In this document: positions 1-9,506 of the stretch, piece by piece
Numbering within the stretch: the stretch's first letter is position 1
Layout of the letters: each line of letters begins with the position of its first letter
Source: Bin87 sp965261925
GTDB taxonomy: Bacteria; Chloroflexota; Dehalococcoidia; Lucifugimonadales; UBA3495
NCBI GenBank assembly: GCA_965261925.1
Contig: OZ253486.1
Span: forward strand, 2,604,001-2,668,000
Reading direction: 5' to 3'
DNA: 64,000 nt
Notes under the pieces: generated by a model
Databases searched by the model: none
Seen by the model: the letters and a program-made list of their open reading frames with translations, nothing else
What the model was told of the DNA's origin: nothing
Program-made: the position numbers and the translations under genes

Positions 1-1490
1 CACGTGGGATGCACGGACTGCACCGCATCTCCTTCCAGTTGATCCCGGTGTTGAAGCAATATCGCCAACACCATCTCCTCGGACGCGTTCTTATCGCGAC
101 CGGGCAACGCCGGCGCCTGGTCTGCCACGCTGGGCGCGCGATTGCTACGTCTCCGGGAACCGTCCGGCCGCGCAGCCGTCGGCATTGCAGCCCGCAGAGT
201 AGCAACGTCTATGCTGAAATGCGCCGACAGTGCGTCGAGGTGGAAATCTCGTTTGATCAAGTCCGGAACGTGCGCCACGAAACGCAACATGGTTTGCGCG
301 GCCCAGGACCTTCCGTCCGTGGTCGTCATGTCGGCGCGTTCGGTCACCGCCGCGAGAAGGTAGTCGAACAGCGGGGAGGCAGATTCTATGAACTCAGTCC
401 ACTCGTCGGGAGATTGGCGGATGTAGTCGTCAGGGTCCTGGCCGGCCGGCAACTCGGCGACCCGAAGGTCCAACGCCTCCGGCTGTTGCAGCACGGATGT
501 GCCCGCCTGCCGGGCGGATCTTTGATCGCGCTGCTGGAAGACACCCCACGATGATTCCAGGCTGCGCAGCGTCGCGTTACGCCCTGCCGGGTCGCCGTCG
601 AGGGCCATGGTCACCCGGTGAGTCAACCTCCGAACCAGCGAAACCTGGTGTTCCGTCAGGGCGGTCCCCATGGACGCGACCACGTTGTCGAACCCGTGCT
701 GGTGGGCCATCACGGCGTCCATGTAACCTTCGACGATTACCGCGCCGTACTGGCGGACGGGCTCCTTGGCCACGTGCATGGCATAAAGGATGCGCGACTT
801 GTCAAAAACCGGTGTCCCAGGGGTATTGAGATATTTCGGGGTGGCGTTGTCATCCAGGGCTCGACTTCCGAACCCGGCCGCGCGGGCCGACCAGTCGCGG
901 ATCGGGATCATCAGCCGACCCCGAAACAGGTCGTAAAAACGTCCGTCTTCCGTTTCCCGGGCGAGTCCGGCCGCGGCGACGGATTCCGCGGCGTAGCCGG
1001 CGTCGGTCAAGTGCGCGAGCAGTCGGTTGTCTCTTGCTGGGCTGTAGCCGAACTCGAAGGTTTGCAGCGACCGCTCGTTGAGGCCGCGGTTGTGCAGGTA
1101 TTCTCGGACGAAGGCGGCCTCGGGTTCCGCAAGCATGCGCTGGAAAAACTGGCGCGCCGCGTCATTGATCTCGAACAGCAGGCGAGTTCGGTCTCCGGTG
1201 TCCGCCTGGTCGGTGATAGTCACGCCCACGCGGGCGCCCAAGCGGACCAAGGCCTCCCGGAAGTCCAGGCGGTCGGCTTTCATCACGAAGGAAAACGCGT
1301 CGCCGCCCTCGGCGCACGCGCCGAAACAGCGCCACGACTGCCGGTCCGGGAAAACAAAGAAGGACGGCGTCTTTTCCTGGTGGAAAGGGCAGTTCGCCTT
1401 GAAGGAACCGCCGGACCGCTGCAACTGAACGTACCCGCCGACCAATTCGACGATGTCCAGCCGGCTCTTTACGTCATCAAGTTGTGTCAT
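1..1490 (-). CDS. dnaG: DNA primase DnaG (3' end beyond window)
   Basis: Synthesises RNA primers at the replication fork. The frame opens with ATG at 1490 and stays open to the window edge, giving about 496 codons of a protein usually near 600 residues, so the C-terminal helicase-binding part is missing. The N-terminus carries the CHC2 zinc ribbon (C34, H37, C55, C59; the second pair is CFGAC, one residue longer than the common CxxC). The TOPRIM core follows with the catalytic Glu in VEGYMD (about E254) and the metal-binding DGD (about D298, D300). An extended -10 box lies 39 bases upstream. There is no clear Shine-Dalgarno sequence. Confidence 0.95.
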   Translation of the reverse strand, partial: MTQLDDVKSRLDIVELVGGYVQLQRSGGSFKANCPFHQEKTPSFFVFPDRQSWRCFGACAEGGDAFSFVMKADRLDFREALVRLGARVGVTITDQADTGDRTRLLFEINDAARQFFQRMLAEPEAAFVREYLHNRGLNERSLQTFEFGYSPARDNRLLAHLTDAGYAAESVAAAGLARETEDGRFYDLFRGRLMIPIRDWSARAAGFGSRALDDNATPKYLNTPGTPVFDKSRILYAMHVAKEPVRQYGAVIVEGYMDAVMAHQHGFDNVVASMGTALTEHQVSLVRRLTHRVTMALDGDPAGRNATLRSLESSWGVFQQRDQRSARQAGTSVLQQPEALDLRVAELPAGQDPDDYIRQSPDEWTEFIESASPLFDYLLAAVTERADMTTTDGRSWAAQTMLRFVAHVPDLIKRDFHLDALSAHFSIDVATLRAAMPTAARPDGSRRRSNRAPSVADQAPALPGRDKNASEEMVLAILLQHRDQLEGDAVQSVHPT

Positions 1491-1528
1491 AGAAAAGCAA
1501 ATTACCACGAAGACAATTCGCCAAACCT

Positions 1529-1537
1529 ATTATATCA
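1529..1537 (-). promoter_or_regulatory. Extended -10 promoter for dnaG
   Basis: On the minus strand the sequence reads TGATATAAT, a perfect TATAAT preceded by the extended TGn element. This predicts initiation near 1522 and a leader of about 30 nt before the dnaG ATG. No good -35 hexamer is seen, which is usual for extended -10 promoters. Confidence 0.6.
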
Positions 1538-1601
1538 CATTATCTCCTATGGGTATTGCGCCGGGCGCTTTCTGACACGGGCCCAATTTGGGCTGCGGGG
1601 A

Positions 1602-1680
1602 GCGATGCGACGAGGCGATTTGGCCTCCCGGACGGAGGCACATCCGGCAACGAGATTGCCACGCTGCGCTCGCAATGACA
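1602..1680. repeat. Degenerate dispersed palindromic repeat
   Basis: The segment runs from GCGATGCGACGAGGCGATTT to GAGATTGCCACGCTGCGCTC, followed by GCAATGACAG. The two ends are roughly complementary. The right half matches my memory of a short intergenic repeat that annotators often translate as VIASAAWQSR. Family assignment is from memory and no other copy occurs in this window. Confidence 0.45.
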
Positions 1681-1797
1681 GTTTTTACGCAAGTGGGTGC
1701 TCCACGGTGCGCGGGTGAGTCGGCGTTCACCGTGATGGCCGGGAGCGCCGACGCCACGCCGGTTCGGGCCACGCGGCGCGTGTCTTCGCGGGCTACG

Positions 1798-2643
1798 TCA
1801 GGGCCCGGCCTGGTATGTGACCGTGATGACTGTTTCCAGGATTTCGTCGCCACGGGATGCCACTACGCGGATAGCGTTGGCGCCAGGTTGCAGCAGTACG
1901 TTGGCAGTCCATTGGCCTGTGGCATCGGGCAGTACCGGGATCAAATCGCTTACGATCACCTCAGCATCCGGCACGGTTAGCCCGGTGACGGTCAGAATGC
2001 GGCTCCTCACCGTGGCGGCATCCTTCGGCTCCGTAACCGTCAGCGAAAGCTCGGCCCCGGAGCCGGCGTAATTGACCTGGAGAAACCGCCGTTCCTGCCG
2101 GGACGAGGAACCGTGGTAGCCGATCACTTCGATCACGTTGATCCCTTCCCCCAATGGAACCGGCACAGAATATTTGCCAGCAGCGTCTGCCTGGACTCTG
2201 GCGTCGCGCTCCGGGGCGGCGCTGCTGGAGTAGATGAATTCGACAATCGACCACGGAAGGGTGGAACCCGACACGACGATAACCGGAGGACCGTGGATGG
2301 TCGCCATGTCCGGCGGGTCGTGCACCTCCAGGAAATGCGGGTGAGGGGTGGCTGTCGGCCGCGGCGGCGTTGGGGAAGGACGGAGCGTAGGCGTCGGCGC
2401 AGGCGTAGGTGTAGGCGGCAAGGTCGACGCCGGCAGGGTGGTGGGAGTTGGGTCGGGCGTGGCGGTCGGGGTTGCGGTCACCACAACCGGAGTGGGCACG
2501 ATCGGCGAAGGGGTTGCGGTGGGCTGCGGTCGCGCCGCCTGGTACGGGATGGCCGGCAGCCCCGGTAAGTTCAACAGCCAAACCGCCAAGAACAACGCCA
2601 TCAACAGGAGGGCGGCGGTGACGGCTACAATCTGCTGCCGCAA
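1798..2643 (-). CDS. Membrane-anchored Thr-Pro-rich protein with Ig-like domains
   Basis: The predicted 281-residue protein has an N-terminal hydrophobic segment (about residues 5-28) that acts as a signal anchor. A Pro/Thr spacer of the TPTPAPTPT type follows (about 38-100), then two beta-rich repeats (about 105-195 and 200-280). Each repeat contains phrases typical of bacterial Ig-like or glucodextranase-B-like domains, such as VVSGSTLPWSIVEF and LTVTGLTVPDAEVIV. It is probably extracytoplasmic; the role is unknown. The start is TTG at 2643, 31 bases after the histidine kinase stop, so it may be the last gene of that operon. The start codon is uncertain. Confidence 0.7.
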   Translation of the reverse strand: MRQQIVAVTAALLLMALFLAVWLLNLPGLPAIPYQAARPQPTATPSPIVPTPVVVTATPTATPDPTPTTLPASTLPPTPTPAPTPTLRPSPTPPRPTATPHPHFLEVHDPPDMATIHGPPVIVVSGSTLPWSIVEFIYSSSAAPERDARVQADAAGKYSVPVPLGEGINVIEVIGYHGSSSRQERRFLQVNYAGSGAELSLTVTEPKDAATVRSRILTVTGLTVPDAEVIVSDLIPVLPDATGQWTANVLLQPGANAIRVVASRGDEILETVITVTYQAGP

Positions 2644-2674
2644 CGTATGACGGTCCGATGCCGGAAAGCGGGAG

Positions 2675-3658
2675 CTAGGAGTCGGGAGCGCCGACGGGAA
2701 GTGTCAGCGTGAAAACCGTGTGGGGTCCGTCGGCCGTCGCGAGGGTCGACTCCACCGTCAGGTCTCCGCCGTACCGAAGGGCGAGAGTGCGGCTGATGTA
2801 CAAACCGAGGCCGGAGGAGGTTTTTTCTTCGCTGCGACCCAATTGTGGCGTCCATCCGCGGTCAAAGAGGTGAGTCCGATAGTGCACGGGGATGCCGGGT
2901 CCGTCATCGGCCACGCGCACCTGGAAGTTGTAGGAGTCGCGGGTGACGGTGATCTCAACGTAGTCTCCGCCGTACCGCAGCGCGTTGTCCACCAGGTTGG
3001 CGATGATGTGCTCCAGCGCGGTGGCGTCCGAGTACACGAGACCGAAATCTTCCGGTTCGGACCACCACGCCATATCCTTCCCCTGCTCGGCGGCCTGACC
3101 GGTGTAACGCTCCACGATGCGGCTCACCACCGCCGAGGGCTCCACGGGATACCGCTCGATGGGGGCGTCCGGGGTTTCCAGGTTGATCATGACCTGGATG
3201 TTGCCCATCATGAGCCGGAACGAAGGCGCCTGCTCTTCGATCTCGTCCAGCAGTTCGTGGACGACCGCGGACACGTCCTCCCCGGTGGCCGCCAGCACTC
3301 CGCGAACCTCACGGCACTTGCCCAGGATGCGACGCATGGGGCGGCCCAGGTCGTGCTGGAAGGTCTCGAAATGCTCCTCGGTCAGTCGGTTCCAGTCGTC
3401 AGCGCCGTTGACGCCGTTGGCATGACGATGCCGCATGCCCGACACCACGTAAACGCTCACGGCGACAACCAATCCCACGACCACTCCGGCGACGCCGATG
3501 TACGACAGGGGCTCGATGGACCAGGGTTCCGTGAAGATTCGCGCCGGCGGCAGGAACACCGACGAGATCATCAAGCCCAGGCCAAGGACCGCCAGAATGA
3601 TCCCGACCAGCGCTGGCCACGGATGGAAGGAGAGGCGTCGTCGGGCTAAAACCGCCAT
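2675..3658 (-). CDS. Sensor histidine kinase
   Basis: A 327-residue membrane kinase. Two transmembrane helices (about 16-37 and 53-73) are separated by a loop of only about 15 residues, so there is no real extracytoplasmic sensor domain. The H-box is FQHDLGRP with the phospho-acceptor at H102. ATP-binding motifs follow: N-box NLVDNALRYG (221-230), G1 DDGPGIP (251-257) and G2 SGLGLYISR (282-290). The response-regulator gene ends 9 bases upstream, so the two form an operon and most likely a cognate pair. The signal is unknown; the layout suggests sensing of the membrane or of a partner protein such as the anchored protein encoded just downstream. Confidence 0.9.
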   Translation of the reverse strand: MAVLARRRLSFHPWPALVGIILAVLGLGLMISSVFLPPARIFTEPWSIEPLSYIGVAGVVVGLVVAVSVYVVSGMRHRHANGVNGADDWNRLTEEHFETFQHDLGRPMRRILGKCREVRGVLAATGEDVSAVVHELLDEIEEQAPSFRLMMGNIQVMINLETPDAPIERYPVEPSAVVSRIVERYTGQAAEQGKDMAWWSEPEDFGLVYSDATALEHIIANLVDNALRYGGDYVEITVTRDSYNFQVRVADDGPGIPVHYRTHLFDRGWTPQLGRSEEKTSSGLGLYISRTLALRYGGDLTVESTLATADGPHTVFTLTLPVGAPDS

Positions 3659-3667
3659 GGGATCGCT

Positions 3668-4510
3668 CTATTCACGCGGGGGCAGCAGCCGGTATCCACG
3701 GTCCCGCACGCTGACGATAAAATCATTTGCGCCCAGGGGAAGGCCCAGGGCACGGCCCAGGGACACTTTTATCTCCCTGATGCGGACCCGCAACGAAGCG
3801 CGGGTGTCGTCGCCCTCCAGGTACCGCTCCAGGCGGTCGAAGGGCACCAGGTTTCCCGGGCTGCGATACCACGCTTCGGCCAGTTCCTTCAGGATGTCGA
3901 ATCGGCGACCGGAAACGTCCGCGACCGCCGACGCCCGCCCGTTTTCGTCCCGGACCAACACGGCCCGCGCGTCGGTGTCGACGATGATACGGTCGCCGAT
4001 GGCGATGGAACGCGGCTCGGCCCCGACCAGGCGGCGGATGCGCAGGGCGACCTCCTCGGGTGAGGCCAGCTTGTCGATGAACTCCACGGGCGCCTCGACC
4101 TGCAGGGCGCTGCGGGCCACGGTGTCGCGTTCCACGCCCTGGCTGTACTGGGTGAACATGAGCACCGGCAGGCGAGGGTGTTGTCCGACGATCCGTTTCA
4201 GGATGTCCAGCCCCTTGAACTGGTCGTCGCGGTACTCGCCCAGGCGGACATCCAGGATCACGCCGTCCGGGAGGCGCCGCTCTATGGCGTCCAAAGCGGC
4301 CAGCATCATGTCGTCGGCCGACCCGTGCTCGTCCTTGCCGACGACGGTTGTGCCCCAGCCCTCGTCTTCCAAGCGGCGACGCACCGCCCGAACTATCGCG
4401 GACGCGGCTTCATCGTCGACTATCAGTATGTTGCCTGAGCGCGGGGACAAGCGCATCCTCCGATGGACGATCTTCGTGGCCCCAATATGCCACCGGCCAC
4501 ACCCGAACAT
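3668..4510 (-). CDS. Response regulator, OmpR-type winged helix
   Basis: A transcription regulator phosphorylated by the kinase encoded next to it. The receiver domain has the acidic pair in IVDDE (32-33), the phospho-acceptor D87 in ILDVRLGE, T120 and K147. The C-terminal domain (about residues 180-280) looks like an OmpR/PhoB winged helix, ending in VRDRGYRLLP. The start is uncertain. ATG at 4510 gives 280 residues; ATG at 4456 would remove 18 residues that are not conserved in receivers. A GGAGG directly abuts the second ATG, which is too close for normal spacing. Confidence 0.88.
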   Translation of the reverse strand: MFGCGRWHIGATKIVHRRMRLSPRSGNILIVDDEAASAIVRAVRRRLEDEGWGTTVVGKDEHGSADDMMLAALDAIERRLPDGVILDVRLGEYRDDQFKGLDILKRIVGQHPRLPVLMFTQYSQGVERDTVARSALQVEAPVEFIDKLASPEEVALRIRRLVGAEPRSIAIGDRIIVDTDARAVLVRDENGRASAVADVSGRRFDILKELAEAWYRSPGNLVPFDRLERYLEGDDTRASLRVRIREIKVSLGRALGLPLGANDFIVSVRDRGYRLLPPRE

Positions 4511-4783
4511 TGTACGTGCCGCCGGGACCGAACGATTTGTCGGCCTCGCCGCAGTTGCATTTCATCCGGCACGGAGAGAATTATAAAGCCGATCTGATCC
4601 TTGCGTCGTAGGCAGGGTGTCGCCCGTTGCGTGGTTTCGCGTGGCTGCGCCTGACGGAAAATGGCTTGAACCAGCCGGGGAAGCCCAGCCGATGGCCGGA
4701 TGGCGTGTCATATACTTGATTGGCCGGCCGCTACGGGATTGGTAGGGCAGCGTGACATTTTTCTTACCCTGGGGAGGATACGC

Positions 4784-7342
4784 GTGCGCGCATTGAGCAG
4801 TATTATTACGTTTGGTCGGTTTTCTCGTGCCCTTGCCTGGTCGGCGGCCGGGTTGTTCATAGCGGTCGCTGTGGTGGCGATTGCTCTCCTAGCGACCGGC
4901 CCAGCCTCGGGTCAGGCGCAGCCGGCCGTCTGTACCGATTTGGAAATCGATCAGGATGGCGACTACACGCCGGGTTCTTCGGCTGATCTCACTCTTACAT
5001 TCACGCCAGACGGTTGCAGCCCGGGCTCTTTGAATCGAGAGTTCACTATATTTCTTCACGAAGACATTGGCTTCCCGTCGGAGTTCGACAAAGATGATGT
5101 CGTCATCATCGCGGGCGGGCGGTTTGTGCCTGACTGGGTGAGTCCTAGCGAGGGTAGGGGTGAGCCCCATGAGATCCAGCTGCCCGGATGCCAGTCGTGG
5201 CGCAGGGGCAGCGGCGATCCGGGAGTATGTGACGAGGCCGATTATCCGGTAGTCATCGAACTGCGAAATTTCAAACTTCCAGATCAACCAGATACTGTTG
5301 ATGAACCCTATGAAATCACAGTCGGATGGAATGACGGACAGACGCTGACCGACAATGTTCGTGTCGATGCAACGCTCGAAATCGACGGCGACAACGAAAT
5401 CGGGTATGGAGAAACGGTGACCCTTTTGGGGGCTGGATTCGAGGGAATCACCTCGGTCGAAATCTATGTCCTAGCAGATGGCGGGTCGCAAGCCTGCGAC
5501 ATCGCCAACTCTTCGAATTGGAGTGGCTGGACCCGAGTCGGATCTGCTCAGGTGGGTTCAGATTATCGATTCTCGTCTGAATTTGAGGTTACATCGACCC
5601 AATTTCGCTCCGCCGTCAGGCACCAAATTTGTGCGGTCGACGGAGCGGGCAACACGAATGGCACGTCGATCTCCATCCTGATAACCGCAGGCCTGGAGAT
5701 CGTCGGCAGTTCTGAGGTGTCTCCTGGTGACCAGGTTACGCTGAAATTTATCGGTGGCAGCGGCGGACGAGTAGACAGCGTAAGTGTCGCGGGACGGCAG
5801 TTGCAGCGCGAAATGTGGAGCCACTCAGGCGACAACCTGCGGATCACCCTCCCGACCAACGCCAGTGGCACGGTGGTGATCACGGTGTACATCGGAACCA
5901 ACCCCGTCTCGGCCAAGGTTACCATCGGCGATGCTGAGCTTACCGTTAGCGGCATTCCATCTCGTGGCGCCAGCCTGGGTGTTCAGTTCCTCGTCCGGTC
6001 CAACAACCTGCCGGGGACGGAGGTTTGCCGGGTAACCCTAGACGGGATCCAATTGGCGTTTTTGGATGAAGGCAATGACCGCGTCCGTTCGTCCGGCGAT
6101 TGTCCCGAGATCCAGAGGGGCGGGCGTTTCCTCGCACCAGTGGCCTTGTTGAACGAAAACGGCAGCATCAACAGTGACCTGATCAACAAGCTACTGGATT
6201 CCGGAGGAGAGGAGGAGCTGGAAATCACCAGTGACGCCGGCGTGCATGCCTCCGCAGATATCAAGGTGGCCGCGCCCAAGCTGACGGTGACCCCGGATGA
6301 CGGCGAGGTCGCGCCCGGGGACTACCTGTTCTTCCGGGGAGAGAACTTCCCTACGGAGCGCCAATACTATAATCCTCCTCACGTTACCCTCGAGGTGAAT
6401 GAGCGGATCGAGTACAGCGTATACACCGGTAGCGGCCGGTGGGAATACGAGTACCGCGTCACGTCTAGGACCGAAGGCGGTGAGCGCATCCGCCCGGTGA
6501 TCAAGATCGACGGCCATCCCATCCACGAGCTCACCCTGGACCTGGACATCGCAGTTGCCGCCGGCAAGCTTGAAATCAGTCCGGAGGAGGTACGCATCGG
6601 CCAGCCCATTCGGGTGACGGTGAGCGGATTGGACAGGTTCAACCCAGGATATTCGGTGCGGATTAGCGGCGGCCCGACGCTCTCGTTAGACGGGAAGGCT
6701 AGGTTAAATTCCGATACGTCGGGGATGATCTCCGGGACTACCGTGATCCCAGAAGACTACCACCGCGATTACGCGGAGGAACGAAATTACCCGGCGACCT
6801 TCCACGTCTACCAGTCCGGCGAGCGTTTGCCCGGCGTTGCGGCCACCGTGACGCTGCTGCCGCTGCGGTATGTCCCACCCACCCCGATACCTACGATCAC
6901 GCCCACTCCCACGGCGACGCCCGAACCGACAGCGACGCCGGAGCCGACTGCTACGCCGGAGCCCACGCCGACGCCGGTACCCACGGCAACGCCGGAGCCC
7001 ACACCCACGCCGACACCGGAGCCGACGGCGACCCCGCTGCCGACGGCAACGCCGGTGCCGCCTCCGCCGACCATTGACCAGAGCGCACTGACGTCCACCA
7101 TCGTCGCCGCGGTGGCTACCGGTGAGACGGAAACGCGAGACCGGCCGGTGGCGGAAGAGGATCCTGGTGGAGGCGGTTTGAGCGGCCTGGCCATCGCGCT
7201 TATCGTGGCAGCGGTGGTGGTTGTGCTGGCGGTTGCCGGAGCCGTTGTTGCTCTCGTGATCAGGCGGCGCGGGACCGGCGGCGGTCCCGGTGGAGGTGGC
7301 GGAATCGGCGGCGGCGGAGGTGATCCGGACGCCGGAGCATAA
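4784..7342 (+). CDS. Large anchored surface protein with TPEPT linker
   Basis: The start is GTG at 4784, preceded at 4771-4778 by GGGGAGGA. This puts a signal peptide (hydrophobic stretch ending near ATGPASGQA) at the N-terminus and gives 852 residues. The body is a series of beta-rich repeats with phrases such as GYGETVTLLGAGFEG, VSPGDQVTLKFIGG and VAPGDYLFFRGENFP, resembling IPT/TIG or other Ig-like folds. A Thr-Pro-Glu linker follows (TATPEPT units, coded at about 6880-7060), then a transmembrane helix (about 7185-7260), basic residues and a Gly-rich tail. It is probably a cell-surface or S-layer-like protein. No enzyme motif is seen. A perfect hairpin follows the stop. Confidence 0.8.
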   Translation: MRALSSIITFGRFSRALAWSAAGLFIAVAVVAIALLATGPASGQAQPAVCTDLEIDQDGDYTPGSSADLTLTFTPDGCSPGSLNREFTIFLHEDIGFPSEFDKDDVVIIAGGRFVPDWVSPSEGRGEPHEIQLPGCQSWRRGSGDPGVCDEADYPVVIELRNFKLPDQPDTVDEPYEITVGWNDGQTLTDNVRVDATLEIDGDNEIGYGETVTLLGAGFEGITSVEIYVLADGGSQACDIANSSNWSGWTRVGSAQVGSDYRFSSEFEVTSTQFRSAVRHQICAVDGAGNTNGTSISILITAGLEIVGSSEVSPGDQVTLKFIGGSGGRVDSVSVAGRQLQREMWSHSGDNLRITLPTNASGTVVITVYIGTNPVSAKVTIGDAELTVSGIPSRGASLGVQFLVRSNNLPGTEVCRVTLDGIQLAFLDEGNDRVRSSGDCPEIQRGGRFLAPVALLNENGSINSDLINKLLDSGGEEELEITSDAGVHASADIKVAAPKLTVTPDDGEVAPGDYLFFRGENFPTERQYYNPPHVTLEVNERIEYSVYTGSGRWEYEYRVTSRTEGGERIRPVIKIDGHPIHELTLDLDIAVAAGKLEISPEEVRIGQPIRVTVSGLDRFNPGYSVRISGGPTLSLDGKARLNSDTSGMISGTTVIPEDYHRDYAEERNYPATFHVYQSGERLPGVAATVTLLPLRYVPPTPIPTITPTPTATPEPTATPEPTATPEPTPTPVPTATPEPTPTPTPEPTATPLPTATPVPPPPTIDQSALTSTIVAAVATGETETRDRPVAEEDPGGGGLSGLAIALIVAAVVVVLAVAGAVVALVIRRRGTGGGPGGGGGIGGGGGDPDAGA

Positions 7343-7350
7343 ACAAAAGT

Positions 7351-7375
7351 AGAGGCGGGTTTCAAACCCGCCTCT
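7351..7375. terminator. Bidirectional hairpin between convergent genes
   Basis: A perfect 12-bp stem (AGAGGCGGGTTT / AAACCCGCCTCT) with a one-base centre lies between the surface-protein stop (7342) and the rho stop (7406). The short T-containing flanks make it a plausible terminator for both strands. It is one of five similar palindromes in the window. Confidence 0.7.
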
Positions 7376-7405
7376 ATAATTTGTGGTATCTGACTGGCTG
7401 CGACG

Positions 7406-8842
7406 TTACGAGTCTTTGGTCAGATTGGACAGGAACTCCGAGTTGGTCCGGGTGCGTGCCAGGCGTTCCAGGACGCGCTTGGTGGCATCGCCCATATTGG
7501 ATGAGTCACCGCCCGAAGCGAGGGTGACCATGCGACGCAGCAGCCAAACCTGTGGCATCGCTTCGGAGTCGTAGAGCAGTTCTTCCCGGCGGGTTCCGCT
7601 GCGCACCACGTCAATGGCGGGGAAGTACCGCTGGTCGGCGAGCCGGCGGTCGAGGTGCAACTCCATGTTGCCGGTGCCCTTGAACTCCTCGTAGATCACT
7701 TCGTCCATCCGGCTGCCCGTGTCGAGCAGGCAGGTGGCGATTATGGTAAGCGACCCGCCCTCTTCGAGGTTGCGAGCCGCGCCGATGAAACGTTTGGCGG
7801 GATAGAGCGCGGCCGGGTCGATACCGCCGGAAAGCGTGCGCCCCGATGTGGGCAGGGCCAGGTTGTACGCGCGGGTGAGTCGCGTGATGCTGTCAAGCAG
7901 GATGACGACGTCGCGTCCGCTTTCGGTCATGCGCTTGGCGCGTTCCACGGCCAGTTCGGCGACCCGGCACTGCTCCTCGACCGACTCGTCGAAGGTTGAC
8001 GCGAACACGTCACCCTTGACCGCGCGGCGCATCTCGGTGACCTCTTCGGGCCGCTCGCCGATGAGGACGACCATCAGGAGCACTTCGGGACGGTTCTCGG
8101 TGATTGCCGCCGCTATCTGGCGCAACACGGTGGTCTTGCCAGCCTTGGGCGGTGACACCACCAGGCCGCGTTGCCCCAGCCCGATCGGGGCGAACAGGTC
8201 GATCATGCGAGAGGACAGCCCGCCCTGGGGATGCTCGAGGACGATGTGGTCGTCCGGGAAAATGGGAGTCAGCGACTCGAACAGTCGGCGCGAGGCCGGC
8301 TTCTGTTCGTCTGGTTCCAACAGGTTGATGCTGGTGGCTCGGGTCAAACCGTAGCGGCGCTCACCTTCTTTGGGCGGGCGCACCATCCCGGTGACCGTAT
8401 CGCCGGTCTTGAGGTTGAACCTGCGGATCTGGGATTGCCCGACGAACACGTCGCCCGACACCGGTGGGTACTGCAACGAGCGCAGCAGCCCGTGCCCCGC
8501 GTCCATCACTTCGAGGATACCCGAGGCGGTCAAAAGGTTGCGGTTCGCCGCCGACTGGCGGACGCGGTTCAGCAGAACGTCCTTGGTCAAGTCGGCCAGG
8601 GCCGCGTCATCCCTGAGGCCAACGTCGGGCGCCAGCTCGATGAGTTCCTCTTGGGACATTGTGCTGAGTTCGGTAACGTCTACATAGCGTCCGGGGTGGG
8701 ATCCGTTGGAGTACGACGGGTCTCCCTCGGGATCATCGTCAGCCGGAACGGAATCGTCCGGCCCGACGTCGGCCTCATCATTTGCCGGCGGTCGCCGTCG
8801 TCGTCGGGGTGCGGTTGGGGTGCCAGTGCGGGCGCGGACCAT
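7406..8842 (-). CDS. rho: Transcription termination factor Rho
   Basis: A hexameric RNA-dependent ATPase that ends transcription. The protein has 478 residues. A charged, low-complexity N-terminal extension (about 1-60) precedes the Rho N-domain (LSTMSQEELIELAPDVG), the RNA-binding cold-shock-like domain (SGILEVMDAGHGLLR through RFNLKTGDTVTG), and the ATPase core with Walker A PPKAGKTT (231-238) and Walker B VVILLDSITR. The C-terminal R-loop and Q-loop region (ALYPAKRFIGAARN) is intact. The upstream transaldolase-family gene ends 4 bases before the start, so the two are co-transcribed. Confidence 0.97.
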   Translation of the reverse strand: MVRARTGTPTAPRRRRRPPANDEADVGPDDSVPADDDPEGDPSYSNGSHPGRYVDVTELSTMSQEELIELAPDVGLRDDAALADLTKDVLLNRVRQSAANRNLLTASGILEVMDAGHGLLRSLQYPPVSGDVFVGQSQIRRFNLKTGDTVTGMVRPPKEGERRYGLTRATSINLLEPDEQKPASRRLFESLTPIFPDDHIVLEHPQGGLSSRMIDLFAPIGLGQRGLVVSPPKAGKTTVLRQIAAAITENRPEVLLMVVLIGERPEEVTEMRRAVKGDVFASTFDESVEEQCRVAELAVERAKRMTESGRDVVILLDSITRLTRAYNLALPTSGRTLSGGIDPAALYPAKRFIGAARNLEEGGSLTIIATCLLDTGSRMDEVIYEEFKGTGNMELHLDRRLADQRYFPAIDVVRSGTRREELLYDSEAMPQVWLLRRMVTLASGGDSSNMGDATKRVLERLARTRTNSEFLSNLTKDS

Positions 8843-8846
8843 GTTG

Positions 8847-9506
8847 TCAGCCTCCGGATGCTTGCTGCCAGTCCTGCAGGAATCGCGATAGACCGGCGTC
8901 GGTGAGGGGGTGTTTTATCATTTGCGTTAGCACGTTGTAGGGAATCGTGGATATATCAGCGCCGGCAGTAGCCGCAGTTACGCAGTGTCGCGCTCCCCGG
9001 ATGCTCGCGGCCATCACCAACGTTTCTACGGATTGCTGGCGGTACACGGCCACGATGTCCTGGACCAGCGCCATGCCGTCCTGGCCAATATCGTCGAGCC
9101 GTCCCACAAAGGGGCTAACCACGGTGCTCCCGGCGTTGGCGCCCAGCAGCGCCTGATTGACGGTAAAAACGAGCGTCTGATTGATCTGTATGCCGTCCCG
9201 GGCCAGCACGCTGATGGCTTTGAAGCCTTCCTCGGTGCTGGGAATTTTGACCCAGGGATTGGGGATCCATTCCGCAATGTCCCGGCCCTCGGCGATCATG
9301 CCGGGCGCGTCGGTGCTGACAACCTCGACGGAAATCGGTCCGTCAACGATGTCCGCGATCTGCTGTACCGCCGCCCGGTAACCGGCGGAACCGCCGATGC
9401 CCTCTTTGGCAGCCAGGGATGGGTTGGTGGTGACGCCGGAAATCACGCCCAGTTCGGCGCCCATCCGGATCTCGTCGATATTGGCGGTGTCCAAAAACAG
9501 TCTCAT
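8847..9506 (-). CDS. Transaldolase / fructose-6-phosphate aldolase family
   Basis: A 219-residue small transaldolase of the FSA/TalC type, acting in pentose-phosphate or fructose-6-phosphate metabolism through a Schiff base. The family start FLDTANIDEI, the GVTTNPS motif and the lysine in WVKIPST (K87) are present. The C-terminal region TVVSPFVGRLDDIG and VMAASIRG is also typical. A strong AGGAGG lies 9 bases before the ATG at 9506. Transaldolase and fructose-6-phosphate aldolase activities cannot be separated by inspection. The gene leads a two-gene operon with rho. Confidence 0.9.
   Translation of the reverse strand: MRLFLDTANIDEIRMGAELGVISGVTTNPSLAAKEGIGGSAGYRAAVQQIADIVDGPISVEVVSTDAPGMIAEGRDIAEWIPNPWVKIPSTEEGFKAISVLARDGIQINQTLVFTVNQALLGANAGSTVVSPFVGRLDDIGQDGMALVQDIVAVYRQQSVETLVMAASIRGARHCVTAATAGADISTIPYNVLTQMIKHPLTDAGLSRFLQDWQQASGG

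Larger units (their letters stand above)
1491..1797. other. Intergenic region with a repeat-like element
   Basis: There is no gene here. The stretch holds the dnaG promoter (1529-1537), a short palindrome GCCCAATTTGGGC (1580-1592), and a degenerate inverted-repeat element at about 1602-1680. That element has the wording of a dispersed repeat common in environmental genomes; read on the minus strand it would encode VIASAAWQSR. Confidence 0.6.

Noticed and set aside
6880..7060. Tandem Thr-Pro-Glu coding repeats as a possible CRISPR or satellite array
   Set aside because: The units are six to twelve bases, in frame, and encode a surface-protein linker. There are no spacers.
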